Below, piece after piece: positions 15,955 to 25,553 of a stretch of 33,709 bases of DNA. Origin of the DNA: Pseudonocardiales bacterium (GTDB taxonomy: Bacteria > Actinomycetota > Actinomycetes > Mycobacteriales > Pseudonocardiaceae); assembly GCA_019241525.1 (NCBI GenBank), contig JAFAWY010000022.1, forward strand, positions 1 to 33,709, read 5' to 3'. The position numbers and the translations under genes were made by a program. A model generated the notes under the pieces. The model was not told the origin of the DNA and did no database searches. It saw only the letters and a program-made list of their open reading frames with translations. Each line of letters begins with the position of its first letter. Positions within the stretch are counted from its first letter, which is position 1.

Positions 15955-16437
15955 TTGACGACCAGCATTGCTGAGCCACGTCCGCAGCAATCGCAGCGTC
16001 CCGTGCTGCGCCGCTTGGCAGACATCCTGCCGACTACCGCGCCGGTGACCACCGCACCACCTGCTGTCACAGCACTGCCGGCCACCGACCCTGCAGCGCC
16101 TGTCCTGGCTGACCGAGTGCTCCGCGCCGTGGTGGAAACGGTCCGCGGCCGGCGAGCCGCTCGGCAACTGTCCAGAGTGCTAAGTACCGACGTGCTTGAT
16201 TCCCTTCCTTCACTCCAAGCAGCGGCCGGTCATCTGCAGCCCCAGGTGCGAAAGGTGATCGCCCAGCAGCATGCCGTCGATGTGCTGGAGGCGGTCGCGG
16301 TCGTCACGCTGACCACCGGCGTTCGGGCGCTGGCCGCACGATTCGAAAAACACAGCGACAGGTGGCAGTGCACCACCTTGCAATTACGCCTCACCACTGG
16401 AGACCTGGCGGCTCGTGGCCAGCGCCGAACGTGCTGA
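15955..16437 (+). CDS. DUF6459-type Ala/Pro/Arg-rich protein
   Basis: A 160-aa protein. The first 50 residues are Pro/Thr/Ala-rich and probably disordered. The conserved part runs from ADRVLRAVVETVRGRRAARQL through LRPQVRKV-like helices to VRALAARFEKHSDRWQCTTL. This pattern matches the actinobacterial DUF6459 family found near secA (probably like Rv3235 of M. tuberculosis); its function is unknown. TTG at 15955 is preceded by GAGGAGG (15943-15949) at ideal spacing, which fixes this uncommon start. The stop at 16435-16437 falls within the first unit of repeat array B. Confidence 0.75.
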   Translation: MTTSIAEPRPQQSQRPVLRRLADILPTTAPVTTAPPAVTALPATDPAAPVLADRVLRAVVETVRGRRAARQLSRVLSTDVLDSLPSLQAAAGHLQPQVRKVIAQQHAVDVLEAVAVVTLTTGVRALAARFEKHSDRWQCTTLQLRLTTGDLAARGQRRTC

Positions 16438-16515
16438 TCCGCGCGACACAGCGCGCACCAGGGCGCGACACGCAGGGCGCACGAGCACGACACACGCGGC
16501 AGGAAGGAACGACAC
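16428..16515. repeat. 22-bp-phased GTGTCG array B (single arm)
   Basis: CGACAC cores at 16444, 16466, 16488 and 16510, exactly 22 bp apart (as GCGCGACAC at 16441 and 16463, GCACGACAC at 16485, GAACGACAC at 16507). All are in the same orientation, with GTGTCG on the minus strand. The array fills the gap between the converging DUF6459-type gene and secA and ends 14 bp from the secA stop. No opposing arm is present, unlike arrays A and C. Confidence 0.85.
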
Positions 16516-16529
16516 GCGGAGAAAAAGGG

Positions 16530-19340
16530 TCAGGAGTGAGCTGTGGTGGGGGCTCCGTGACAGCGCTTGTACTTGCGACCCGAGCCACAGGGGCAGGGCG
16601 CGTTCCGGGAGGGCTCCGCGGCGGCAGCCCCGCCATCCCCGCCACGAGTCTGCACCTCGCCGCCATCCTCGGCGGGCCCGGTGTAAGTCAGCGGGCGTGC
16701 CTCCGGCGCGGCCATGCCACCCATTCCGGCCAGCGCGGGCGCGCCAGCGGCGCCCTCGCCGGTCTGCCCGTCGATCTCGGACAGTGCCGAATCCGGCGCC
16801 GCGGCAGCGACCGCGGTCGGCGCCGGTTCGGCCGGCACCTCCGGAGCGGCCACCTGAACCTGCACGTTGAACAAGAAGCCGACCGACTCTTCTTTAAGCC
16901 CCTCGAGCAGCGCGCTGAACATTTCGAATCCCTCGCGCTTGTACTCGACCAGCGGATCACGCTGGGCCATCGCGCGCAGGCCGATGCCCTCTTTGAGGTA
17001 GTCCATCTCGTAGAGATGTTCACGCCACTTGCGATCCAGCACCGACAGCACCACCCGGCGCTCGAGTTCGCGCATCGCCTCTGGGCCGGCCATCTGCTCC
17101 AGTTCCGCCTCACGGCGGGCATACGCCGCTCTCGCATCCTCGAGCACCCCGGCCAGCAGCGTGTCCCGAGTCAGGTCCTCGGTGTTTCCGGCGATGTCCT
17201 CGTACTTGATGCCGACTGGGTACAGCGTCCGCAGCGCCGACCAGAGCTGATCGAGGTCCCAGTCCTCGACGTAGCCGTTCTCGGTGGCCCCGTTGACGTA
17301 GGCGGTCACCACATCGGTGATCATGTGTTGAACTTGGTCGCGCAGGTCCTCACCTTCAAGCACCCGCCGACGTTCGGCGTAGATCACCTTTCGCTGAAGG
17401 TCCATGACCTCGTCATATTTCAAGACGTTCTTGCGGATCTCGAAATTCTGCTGCTCGACCTGGGTCTGCGCGGACTGGATCGCCCGGGTGACCATCTTGG
17501 CCTCGATCGGAATGTCGTCATCCATCCGCAGGCGGGTCATGATGGACTCGACCAGCGGTCCGTTGAACCGGACCATGAGTTCGTCGCGCAAAGACAGGTA
17601 GAACCGAGATTCACCGGGGTCACCTTGGCGTCCGGAGCGGCCGCGCAACTGGTTGTCGATGCGCCGTGCCTCATGCCGTTCGGTGCCCAGGACGTACAGC
17701 CCGCCAAGGGCGATGACTTCCGCGGCCTCCGCCTCGGCATCGGCCCGGGCATCCGCCACCGCGGCCTCCCAGGCCGCCTCGTACTCTTCCGGAGTTTCCA
17801 CCGGATCCAACCCGCTGGCTCGGAGCACTTGGTCGGCGCGGAATTCCGGGTTGCCACCCAGCATGATGTCGGTCCCCCGGCCGGCCATGTTGGTGGACAC
17901 GGTGACTGCGCTCTTGCGGCCAGCCTCGGCGACGATCAACGCTTCCTTCTCGTGCTGCTTGGCGTTGAGCACCGAGTGCGGGATCGCGGCAGCGACCAGC
18001 GCCTTGGACAGGTACTCCGAACGTTCCACGCTGGCGGTGCCGACCAGGATCGGCTGGCCCTTGGTGTGGCGCTCGGCGATATCTGCCACCACCGCTTTGA
18101 ACTTGGCCTCTTCGGTCTTGTAAACCAGGTCGCCGTGATCCTTACGGATCATGGGTTTATTCGTGGGGATCGACACGACGCCCAACTTGTAGATCTGCAG
18201 CAGCTCGGCAGCTTCGGTCTGGGCGGTACCGGTCATGCCAGCGAGCTTTTCGTAAAGCCGGAAGTAGTTCTGCAGCGTGATCGTCGCCAAGGTCTGGTTC
18301 TCGGCCTTGATCTCGACCTTCTCCTTGGCCTCGATGGCCTGGTGCATGCCCTCGTTGTAGCGCCGGCCATGCAGCACCCGGCCGGTGAACTCGTCGACGA
18401 TGAGCACCTCACCATTGCGGACGATGTAGTCCTTGTCTTTGGTGTAGAGCTCCTTGGCCTTGAGCGCATTGTTGAGATAACCGACCAGCGGAGTGTTCGC
18501 TGCTTCATACAAGTTCTCGATGCCCAGCTGATCCTCGATGAGCGCAACGCCGTCCTCGGTGACGCCGACCGTGCGCTTGCGCTCATCCACCTCGTAGTGC
18601 ACGTCGCGCTTGAGCATCGGAGCCAATCGGGCGAACTCGCCGTACCAGCGGGACGATTGGTCAGCGGGTCCAGAAATGATCAAGGGAGTACGCGCCTCGT
18701 CGATGAGGATGGAGTCGACTTCATCAACGATGGCGTAACTGTGCCCGCGCTGGACGCAGTCCGCCAGGCTCCAAGCCATATTGTCCCGCAGGTAGTCGAA
18801 GCCGAACTCGTTGTTCGTGCCATAGGTGATGTCGGCGTGGTAGGAAGCCCGCCGCTCGTCGGGAGTCATCTGCGACAAGATCACCCCGACACTGAGGCCG
18901 AGGAACCGGTGCACCCGGCCCATCCACTCCGCGTCGCGCTTGGCGAGGTAGTCATTGACCGTGACGACGTGCACGCCGTTGCCAGCCAGTGCGTTGAGGT
19001 AGGCAGGCAGCACGCAGGTCAGGGTCTTGCCCTCGCCGGTGCGCATTTCAGCTACGTTGCCGAGATGCAGCGCGGCACCACCCATGAGCTGCACATCGAA
19101 GTGCCGCTGGCCCAGCGTGCGCTTAGCAGCCTCGCGGACCACCGCGAACGTCTCAGGCAGCAGATCATCCAGTGACTCGCCCTTGGCGTGGCGGCTGCGG
19201 AACTCTTCGGTCTTCGCCCGCAAGTCGGCGTCGGACAGGTCGCAGACATCGGCTTCCAGGCCGTTGATGTGGTCAGCGATGGCGCGTAACCGGCGGACAG
19301 TCTTGTGCTCGCCGGCGCGGAGCAGTCGGGACAGGACCAC
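16530..19340 (-). CDS. secA: Preprotein translocase ATPase SecA
   Basis: A 936-aa SecA, the ATPase that drives proteins through SecYEG. Walker A is TGEGKT (101-106) and Walker B VDEVD (205-209). Other landmarks are [83 protein letters not shown] and [18 protein letters not shown]. The end carries an intact SEC-C zinc motif (C916, C918, C927, H928 in [13 protein letters not shown]), which I recall as absent from mycobacterial SecA1. The linker before it is Ala/Pro/Gly-rich. The start is GTG at 19340. Synteny with hpf and lpqB-mtrBA identifies it as the housekeeping SecA1. Confidence 0.97.
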   Translation of the reverse strand: MVLSRLLRAGEHKTVRRLRAIADHINGLEADVCDLSDADLRAKTEEFRSRHAKGESLDDLLPETFAVVREAAKRTLGQRHFDVQLMGGAALHLGNVAEMRTGEGKTLTCVLPAYLNALAGNGVHVVTVNDYLAKRDAEWMGRVHRFLGLSVGVILSQMTPDERRASYHADITYGTNNEFGFDYLRDNMAWSLADCVQRGHSYAIVDEVDSILIDEARTPLIISGPADQSSRWYGEFARLAPMLKRDVHYEVDERKRTVGVTEDGVALIEDQLGIENLYEAANTPLVGYLNNALKAKELYTKDKDYIVRNGEVLIVDEFTGRVLHGRRYNEGMHQAIEAKEKVEIKAENQTLATITLQNYFRLYEKLAGMTGTAQTEAAELLQIYKLGVVSIPTNKPMIRKDHGDLVYKTEEAKFKAVVADIAERHTKGQPILVGTASVERSEYLSKALVAAAIPHSVLNAKQHEKEALIVAEAGRKSAVTVSTNMAGRGTDIMLGGNPEFRADQVLRASGLDPVETPEEYEAAWEAAVADARADAEAEAAEVIALGGLYVLGTERHEARRIDNQLRGRSGRQGDPGESRFYLSLRDELMVRFNGPLVESIMTRLRMDDDIPIEAKMVTRAIQSAQTQVEQQNFEIRKNVLKYDEVMDLQRKVIYAERRRVLEGEDLRDQVQHMITDVVTAYVNGATENGYVEDWDLDQLWSALRTLYPVGIKYEDIAGNTEDLTRDTLLAGVLEDARAAYARREAELEQMAGPEAMRELERRVVLSVLDRKWREHLYEMDYLKEGIGLRAMAQRDPLVEYKREGFEMFSALLEGLKEESVGFLFNVQVQVAAPEVPAEPAPTAVAAAAPDSALSEIDGQTGEGAAGAPALAGMGGMAAPEARPLTYTGPAEDGGEVQTRGGDGGAAAAEPSRNAPCPCGSGRKYKRCHGAPTTAHS

Positions 19341-19455
19341 CTGAGGGACCTCACTCGTATCGGGACACTCGCATCAGGCGCGGGTCGGTCTGCGCGCCAT
19401 GGTATGCCCAGCACCAGTGGTGACGTCATCCGCGCAGCTCTGGGGTCCGCGGCAA

Positions 19456-19526
19456 ACCATAATCGCCGCCTGCGTGCGGTACGGGAGACCTGATGTCGTC
19501 CCTAGCACGCAGACGGCGACGATGGT
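19456..19526 (-). terminator. Imperfect 22-bp hairpin between hpf and secA
   Basis: Arms 19456-19477 and 19505-19526 pair at 19 of 22 positions around a 27-base loop. On the minus strand the hairpin starts about 10 bases after the hpf stop and lies about 115 bases before the secA start. It probably terminates or attenuates hpf transcription. Confidence 0.6.
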
Positions 19527-19535
19527 ATGCGAAGA

Positions 19536-20210
19536 CTAGACGAGCTGGATCACGCCGTAGTCGAAGCCGTGCCGGCGGTACACCACGCTGGGCAGCCCGG
19601 AGTCGGCGTCGGAGAACAGATAAAAGTCATGGCCCACGAGTTCCATCTCGTAGAGCGCCTCGTCGACGGTCATAGGCGTGGCAGAGTGCCGCTTACGCCG
19701 GACGATGCGACCCGGTCCATCGAGGTCCGGCGATTCCCACCGCTGTGTGGGCACCAGGTAGTCGACTTGAGGGTCAGGTGGCTCGACCATATCCATCTCA
19801 TCGCGATGGCCGTTGGTCTGCTCTTCAGTGTCAGTGATCGTGGGGGCTAGGACAGTCGCCAGCGATGCGGTGGCCTCGGCGACAGAAGTGGGATGGCGGC
19901 GCCCGTAGTGCACCTTGTGCCGATCGGCGACTCGGCGTAGCCGGTTGTCTAGCTTGTTGACCGCCGCATCCAGCGCGGTGTAGAAGTCGGAACCACATGC
20001 CTCTGCACGAACGACTTGGCCGCGGCACCGGCCGGTGATCTCTACCCGCTGGCAATTCTTGGACTGCCGCGGATTGCGTTCGTGGAACAGCTCGACGTCG
20101 TAGTGGTCGGCTTTCTGGTCATACCGTTCGACGCGGGCGAGCTTCTCGGTAACGTGCACCCGGTAATGATCGGGCACCTCGACGTTACGACCCTTCACGA
20201 CAATATTCAC
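19536..20210 (-). CDS. hpf: Ribosome hibernation-promoting factor, long form
   Basis: A 224-aa long-type HPF. The N-terminal S30AE domain (about 1-110) begins VVKGRNVEVPDHYRVHVTEK and includes the basic KLDNRLRRVADRHKVHYGRR. An acidic linker (about 115-160) leads to the C-terminal dimerisation domain (KRHSATPMTVDEALYEMELV, GHDFYLFSD, VVYRRHGFDYGVIQL). Long HPF pairs 70S ribosomes into inactive 100S dimers, or in mycobacteria stabilises 70S particles. The start is GTG at 20210 with GGAGGTCGCCCT in front. The 268-bp gap upstream probably holds its promoter. Confidence 0.95.
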   Translation of the reverse strand: MNIVVKGRNVEVPDHYRVHVTEKLARVERYDQKADHYDVELFHERNPRQSKNCQRVEITGRCRGQVVRAEACGSDFYTALDAAVNKLDNRLRRVADRHKVHYGRRHPTSVAEATASLATVLAPTITDTEEQTNGHRDEMDMVEPPDPQVDYLVPTQRWESPDLDGPGRIVRRKRHSATPMTVDEALYEMELVGHDFYLFSDADSGLPSVVYRRHGFDYGVIQLV

Positions 20211-20439
20211 AGGGCGACCTCCTCGCGTTGTCGTCCAATAGGGACTTCATCGACGCCGAAGGCAGTGATCGTTTCCACGTGAGGCTCAAGCAGCAGCTCG
20301 GGGGGCCGCTCGCTTGGATCACTCGGCCACCGGCGCCAGGACCATGGCTTTCTCGCCTCCTCCCGAACGCCTCAGCAATGCTGATGCCCGGACGGTAGTC
20401 CCCCGGCCGGTCTCTCGCCAGAGCCTGGCGTGCCCAGTC

Positions 20440-20457
20440 CCACGGTCAACACTGTGG
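20440..20457. promoter_or_regulatory. Operator-like palindrome upstream of hpf
   Basis: CCACGGT and ACTGTGG pair at six of seven positions around CAAC. On the minus strand it includes TTGACC, a possible -35 hexamer for hpf about 240 bp before its start, though no convincing -10 was found. The rest of the comF-hpf gap (20211-20478) shows nothing else recognisable. Confidence 0.3.
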
Positions 20458-20478
20458 TTGGTATCACGGAGCTGCCTC

Positions 20479-21192
20479 TTACGACGGCGGGTGACATCCA
20501 GCGGCTGCGAGCACCACGATGGCGGACACTGCGACACCCGTCTGGAGCAGCGTCGCCGCGCATGCTGCAGCAGTCGTGCCGGTGGTGACGACATCGTCGA
20601 CCAACACGACGGGTATGCCGCGGGGCGGTAAACCCGCTGGCCGGATTAACACCCGGCCAGCCAGATTGGCTCGCCGGGCCGCCCGCGCCAAGCCGACCGA
20701 GTCACGGACCCCGCGGCCCATGCGCAACGCGGGAGCAACGGCTGCGGCTACCTCCACCCCTGCCAGCGCGGCAGCCGCCTGCCGCGCCAGCAATTCCACA
20801 TGCTGTCCCCCACGCCGCGCCGCCGCGCTGGCGCGAGACGGCACGGGCACCATCCATACGGCCTCCGCTGCGCAGTCTGCATCCAGACTGCGGAGTTGGA
20901 GCAGCCCGGACGCGAGCGCGGTGCCCAGTGGTGTGGCGACGTCGCGGCGGCCTCGCTCCTTGTAGGCCAAGAGGGCGGCACGGAGGCAGCCCTGGTAGCT
21001 GCCTAGGGCATAGACCGGTGGGGCGGCCGGGCAACACGGCGGGCGAACCTGGATCGGCGCGCTCAGCAGCGCTGCACAGCGAGGGCATAGCGCAGCGCCG
21101 GGCGCGTTGCACCCGCCGCACTCGACAGGCAGCAGCAGGTCCAGCAGGTGGCGCAACACGCGCCCAAGCTTGCCCCTACCCGGGTGCGGCAC
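20479..21192 (-). CDS. ComF-family phosphoribosyltransferase-like protein
   Basis: A 237-aa ComF/GntX-type protein. A zinc-finger-like stretch near the N-terminus (VECGGCNAPGAALCPRC) precedes VYALGSYQGCLRAALLAYKE, MVPVPSRASAAARRGGQHVE and the phosphoribosyl-pyrophosphate loop VVLVDDVVTTGTTAAACAAT. ComF proteins take part in DNA uptake in naturally competent bacteria; in actinobacteria the role is unproven. The start is GTG at 21192; an internal GTG eleven codons later would also retain the zinc finger. It follows lpqB after 85 bp, the same order as Rv3244c-Rv3242c in M. tuberculosis. Confidence 0.9.
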   Translation of the reverse strand: MPHPGRGKLGRVLRHLLDLLLPVECGGCNAPGAALCPRCAALLSAPIQVRPPCCPAAPPVYALGSYQGCLRAALLAYKERGRRDVATPLGTALASGLLQLRSLDADCAAEAVWMVPVPSRASAAARRGGQHVELLARQAAAALAGVEVAAAVAPALRMGRGVRDSVGLARAARRANLAGRVLIRPAGLPPRGIPVVLVDDVVTTGTTAAACAATLLQTGVAVSAIVVLAAAGCHPPS

Positions 21193-21277
21193 CGCGATTT
21201 ACGGCCCGATACCGGCGCAGCTGTGCACATCGGCCCAGCCATCCCCAGCCTTAGTACTGCACGCTTGTCCTCACGGA

Positions 21278-22993
21278 TCAGCCCGGATAAAGCGGTACTG
21301 AGCCCGGTCCGATCCCGCCGAGCAGCGGGTTCCACACCTCCTGGGTATCCGAATAGGCCCACAGGCCAGTGGCATCGGCCACCAGAATTTCCCGGCCAGG
21401 GGCGGCGACGATATCCGTCAGCGGGCCGGTCAGGTTGGTGCTGGACAGTTGCCGCCGGGTCAGGCCGTCCACGGACACCGAGAAAACCTGCGGGGACGGT
21501 CCGGCTGAGGCCACGACCAGAAGTTCTGGACGGGCCCAGTCCACACTCACGGCAGCCGGCAAGCTTCCGTCGCGCAGCACTTGCGGATGGCGCAGGCTCA
21601 CCGTGCCTGACTCAGTCACCACCGCAGCCACCACCACTCGACCATCGATCACCGCGACCACCCGGACCCCGTCCCGGGACAGCCGCAGTTGCGAGATGCT
21701 GCCCAGCCGGGTTAGTTCCCTGGCGTCGACCGAATACGCCAGTGGCGGACCCGTTCCCGACAGCGCCACGCCCATGACCGAGCGCCCGTTGACTACCGTC
21801 CACAACTCGGTCCCTGACGGCCGCCAGGTCGGCCGGCTTATCGTCTGCGCCTCCAGTGGCGCCACCGCGAGATCTCCGTCGACCGGACCCACCCGCAGCT
21901 GAGGGTGCCCGTCCGGGCCGGCGACAACCGCCGCCAACGTCTCCCCGTTCGGATTCGAGCGAGCAGCGCTGAGCACGGTAAGCCGACCATCTCCGGCGGG
22001 TCCTGGTACCGGTGCGTTGTTGAGGCTACGCAACCGCCCACCAACAACTACTTCGCCGGGAACGTCTGACCGCGGGCCGGTGGACGGTGCGTAGGAAGCG
22101 ATGTCAGCCGGGCGCAGCTCAGGCTGCCCGGCCATGAGCGGCTCGCCGTCAGCAAGCAACCGCAACGGGGTGGGAACCAGGCCGTCCAAGGAGCCGACGA
22201 TCTGCGCGGCAACCAGCCGCCGTTGCGCCTCGGTCAGCGTATCCACCCCGCTGAGATTGATCACAGTCCGACCGGAGCGGCTAACCAGCACATTAGATCG
22301 GGGGCGCACGCCCTCGGGGATCGCCGTCCGGACTGCGCCAGCCAGCCGTTGAGACGGCCCGGCGAGCAACAGGTCTAGCACCCGCCCCGGGAGCGTGGCC
22401 GCAGGTTGCGCAGGTACCCAGCGCAAGTCGGCAACCAACGTGCCGCGGTCGGGGTCGACGAAACAGACCCGGACCTGGCGGTAGTTGCGCTGCACCGCAC
22501 TGGCTTCCACAAGCACCCCCGGCGGGGGATTGGAGATACGCCACTCGCCGTGCTCGCTGACCACGTCCAGCGGCACGGAGAACGTTCCCGCCGCCGGTAT
22601 GAAGCTGCCGTCCGCGGTCAGCGTGCCCAGCCGGGAACCGCCCACCCGGATGCGGCGGACTCCGTCGTTGGGGCCAGTCTCCGGCGCGGCGCCGGGTGCG
22701 TCCTCGATCACGGTCACACCGGCACGGTCGTCCCAGCTGGCCGCGGCGTTTCTCGTCAGAAAAGCACGAGCCGCGGCGTGCCCGTTGGCCGCGCTACCGG
22801 TAGCTTCGATGAATTCCCGGACCAGCCGGAACGGGTCCACGCCATGCTCGGGACCGGGTGGCGGCGCCAGTTGCGCTCCGACCGGCATGGACCGGATCAC
22901 CTCGAGATCGGAACTCGCCGGAATCGCGGCACATCCGGCAAGCGCAGCACAACCAACAATGATCACGATGGTGAGCCGGCGTCCGCGCATCAT
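21278..22993 (-). CDS. lpqB: Lipoprotein LpqB
   Basis: A 571-aa exported lipoprotein. The signal peptide (TIVIIVGCAALAGC) ends in the lipobox LAGC with the acylated cysteine at residue 21. The following GerMN-type domain covers about residues 50-320 (FVDPDRGTLVADLRWVPAQP, VRTAIPEGVRPRSNVLVS), and the C-terminal half is a beta-propeller-like LpqB domain (SRDGVRVVAVIDGRVVVAAV). In mycobacteria LpqB interacts with the sensor MtrB and modulates MtrA signalling. The ATG overlaps the mtrB stop (ATGATG), so the genes are translationally coupled. Confidence 0.95.
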   Translation of the reverse strand: MMRGRRLTIVIIVGCAALAGCAAIPASSDLEVIRSMPVGAQLAPPPGPEHGVDPFRLVREFIEATGSAANGHAAARAFLTRNAAASWDDRAGVTVIEDAPGAAPETGPNDGVRRIRVGGSRLGTLTADGSFIPAAGTFSVPLDVVSEHGEWRISNPPPGVLVEASAVQRNYRQVRVCFVDPDRGTLVADLRWVPAQPAATLPGRVLDLLLAGPSQRLAGAVRTAIPEGVRPRSNVLVSRSGRTVINLSGVDTLTEAQRRLVAAQIVGSLDGLVPTPLRLLADGEPLMAGQPELRPADIASYAPSTGPRSDVPGEVVVGGRLRSLNNAPVPGPAGDGRLTVLSAARSNPNGETLAAVVAGPDGHPQLRVGPVDGDLAVAPLEAQTISRPTWRPSGTELWTVVNGRSVMGVALSGTGPPLAYSVDARELTRLGSISQLRLSRDGVRVVAVIDGRVVVAAVVTESGTVSLRHPQVLRDGSLPAAVSVDWARPELLVVASAGPSPQVFSVSVDGLTRRQLSSTNLTGPLTDIVAAPGREILVADATGLWAYSDTQEVWNPLLGGIGPGSVPLYPG

Positions 22994-24816
22994 GGACGCC
23001 CCGGCTCGACCGGCACCGCGGTATCCCCCACCTCAGATTCCGCCCTGTCGGATCGCCCAATCACGGGATCCACTACTTCGGGTTCTGTTTCCTGGTCCTC
23101 TGCTTCATGGGGTTCTGCTTTCGGGGGTTGTGCCACCACAGGATCCGCTCCAACGGGACCTGACGCCGGGCTCGAGGTACGGGTGGCGTCGTCGGGTCCG
23201 AGTGGCAATGGACTGCTGGTCAGCTCCTCGCCGTGCCTGCGTGGCAACGTCAGCCGGAAGGCGCTGCCCTGCCCGGGAGCACCCCAGGCTTGTAACCAGC
23301 CCCCGTGGAGCCGGGCATCTTCCAGGCTGATCGACAAGCCCAGCCCGGTGCCTCCGGTACGCCGGTCCCGCGAGGGATCGCCGCGCCAGAAGCGGTTGAA
23401 CACGAGCTCCTCCTGACCGGGCTTGAGCCCAACGCCATGATCGCGCACCAGCACGGCCACTGCGTCGGCGTTCGCGGCAACCGTCATCCGGACCGGGCGT
23501 CCTTCTCCATGATCCAGAGCGTTAGTGAGCAGGTTGCGCACGATCCGCTCGACACGCCGCGGGTCGATCTCGGCTTCCACCTCCTCAGCCGGCTGCTCCA
23601 GTTCGAGCGGGGTGCCGGCGCGGTCGGCCACGGCGCGCACCGAGGCCACCGCCGCCGCCACGGTGGTCCGCACGTCGACGGGCTCGAGTTGGAGCTCGGC
23701 AACACCGGCGTCGACCCGGGAGATCTCCAGCAGATCGGCAAGCAACGCCTCGAACCGGTCAAGTTCACGCACCAGTAGTTCCGTCGGGCGGTGCAGCACC
23801 GGGTGCAACTGGTCCCGCGAGTCATACAGCAGATCCGCGGCCATCCGCACGGTCGTCAACGGGGTACGCAGCTCGTGGGAGACGTCTGAGGTGAAACCCC
23901 GCTGCAACTCACCGAACTCCTCCAGCTGGCGAATCTGCCGCTGAATGCTGGCGGCCATTTCGTTGAACGAGGTGCCCAGCCGGGCGATGTCGTCCTCCCC
24001 GACCACCGGCATCCGCTCGTCAAGATGGCCATCAGCGAAGCGTTCGGCGATCTCGGCCGCCTGCCGGATCGGCACCACCACCTGGCGAGTGACCAGGCTG
24101 GCGATGCCCGCGATCAGCACCAGGAGCACCACACCGCCGACCACCAAGGTGGACTGCACCAGGGTCAACGTGCGTTGTTCAGCGGTAAGCGGGAACAGCA
24201 GGTAGAGCTGCATGGTGCGACCCGCGCTGGCCACCGGCATGCCGACAACCAGCATGGTGACCGTCGCTGAGCCTCGACGCACCGTAGTGATCTTGTGGGC
24301 GAGCGCGCCACGTTCCACTGCGGACTGCAATACTGCGGGAACGTCTTCCAGGGGGCCGATTTTCTGCCCGGTGCCGGCCTCTCCGGATGGCCCACCGCCA
24401 TCGACCAGCACTGGCTCGAAGGCACCGGCGTTGGCCGTGGTGGGACCGCCCCCGGTCGGATCCGGGTTGGTTAAACGATCGATCGCGGTGGTCAGCCGGG
24501 CGGCCAGCGACGCCGAGGTGGGATCCACGGCGCCAAGTTCGGACTCCACCAGAACCCTGCTGTTGTCGGCCTGCAACAGCGCGGCCTGCGTCTTGTTCTC
24601 GATCAGCCGCTGGGCGAGCTGGGCCTGCAACAGCATGCCCAGCACCAGCACGACCGTTGACGACAGCGCCACGGTGCTGCTCACTACTCGGACCTTCAAG
24701 GATCGGCGCCATAGCGCGCCCGCCGCCATGGTGAGCTCGCCGGCTGCCACGGAGGCATCGGTGGCCCGTTCCGTCAGCGCGGTCAGCGCAGGCCGACCCC
24801 TGAACCGGGGACTCAC
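22990..24816 (-). CDS. mtrB: Sensor histidine kinase MtrB
   Basis: A 608-aa membrane kinase of the MtrA/MtrB system, which controls cell division, wall metabolism and osmotic responses. Transmembrane helix 1 spans about residues 45-68, an extracytoplasmic domain follows to about 220, and helix 2 spans 222-244. A HAMP domain comes next (VVPIRQAAEIAERFADGHLD), then the dimerisation helix with H314 in FTSDVSHELRTPLTTVRMA, and the ATPase lobe (LLTNALDHGEG, VRDHGVGL, GGTGLGLSISLEDARLHGG). The last 75 residues are a Pro/Glu/Asp-rich tail of unknown role. It starts 13 bp after mtrA. Confidence 0.95.
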   Translation of the reverse strand: MSPRFRGRPALTALTERATDASVAAGELTMAAGALWRRSLKVRVVSSTVALSSTVVLVLGMLLQAQLAQRLIENKTQAALLQADNSRVLVESELGAVDPTSASLAARLTTAIDRLTNPDPTGGGPTTANAGAFEPVLVDGGGPSGEAGTGQKIGPLEDVPAVLQSAVERGALAHKITTVRRGSATVTMLVVGMPVASAGRTMQLYLLFPLTAEQRTLTLVQSTLVVGGVVLLVLIAGIASLVTRQVVVPIRQAAEIAERFADGHLDERMPVVGEDDIARLGTSFNEMAASIQRQIRQLEEFGELQRGFTSDVSHELRTPLTTVRMAADLLYDSRDQLHPVLHRPTELLVRELDRFEALLADLLEISRVDAGVAELQLEPVDVRTTVAAAVASVRAVADRAGTPLELEQPAEEVEAEIDPRRVERIVRNLLTNALDHGEGRPVRMTVAANADAVAVLVRDHGVGLKPGQEELVFNRFWRGDPSRDRRTGGTGLGLSISLEDARLHGGWLQAWGAPGQGSAFRLTLPRRHGEELTSSPLPLGPDDATRTSSPASGPVGADPVVAQPPKAEPHEAEDQETEPEVVDPVIGRSDRAESEVGDTAVPVEPGRP

Positions 24817-24829
24817 AACGGTGCGGTTC

Positions 24830-25507
24830 TCACGATGTACCGGCCTTGTACCCGACGCCGCGCACGGTGAGCACTACCTCAGGGTGCTCGGGATCCCGTT
24901 CAATCTTGGAACGAAGCCGCTGAACGTGCACGTTGACCAGACGGGTGTCCGCGGCGTGCCGGTAACCCCATACCTGCTCGAGGAGCACCTCCCGGGTGAA
25001 CACCTGGCGCGGCTTGCGGGCTAACGCGACAAGCAAGTCGAACTCCAGCGGAGTCAGGGAGATTGGCTCCCCGTCTCGGCTGACCTGGTGACCCGGTACG
25101 TCAATGGTGAGATCCCCGATGGTGAGTTGCTCGGCGGGCTCCGGGTCAGTACGGCGTAACCGGGCACGCAACCGCGCCACGAGCTCTTGGGTTTTCGGCG
25201 GCTTGATCATGTAGTCGTCCGCACCGGACTCCAGACCCAAGACCACATCGACCGTGTCGCTCTTCGCTGTCAGCATCACGATCGGGATACCCGATTCGGC
25301 GCGGATCGCCTTGCAGACATCGATGCCACTCATGCCCGGCAGCATGAGATCGAGTAACACCAGATCAGGCTTGAGTTCACGCATCGCGGGCAGCGCCTTG
25401 GGACCCTCGGAGACCACCGCGGTCTCAAAGCCCGCCTGGCGTAGCGCGATGGCCAACATCTCCGCCGCCGCAGGGTCGTCCTCAACTACGAGTACACGAG
25501 CTGCCAT
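24830..25507 (-). CDS. mtrA: Response regulator MtrA
   Basis: A 225-aa OmpR/PhoB-type regulator. The receiver has the acidic pair in VVEDDPAAAEML, phospho-acceptor D53 (LVLLDLMLPGMSG), T80 and K102. The winged-helix domain begins near 132 and includes SLTPLEFDLLVALARKPRQV, FTREVLLEQVWGYRH and VNVHVQRLRSKIERDPEHPE. MtrA controls chromosome replication, division and wall hydrolase genes. At the receiver's usual K-P-F motif the sequence reads DYMIKPPKTQE, so Phe is replaced by Pro at 104. ATG at 25507 matches the family start; the open frame further upstream is not coding. Confidence 0.96.
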   Translation of the reverse strand: MAARVLVVEDDPAAAEMLAIALRQAGFETAVVSEGPKALPAMRELKPDLVLLDLMLPGMSGIDVCKAIRAESGIPIVMLTAKSDTVDVVLGLESGADDYMIKPPKTQELVARLRARLRRTDPEPAEQLTIGDLTIDVPGHQVSRDGEPISLTPLEFDLLVALARKPRQVFTREVLLEQVWGYRHAADTRLVNVHVQRLRSKIERDPEHPEVVLTVRGVGYKAGTS

Positions 25508-25553
25508 AGGACCATCGTGGCATTGCTCGTGACGGTTTCCCCGGTCGGGCGGC

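Noticed and set aside
16362-19175. A 937-codon open frame on the plus strand
   Set aside because: It lies entirely antisense to secA, which matches its family from end to end. Long antisense frames are common opposite high-GC genes, and the antisense translation has no recognisable domain.
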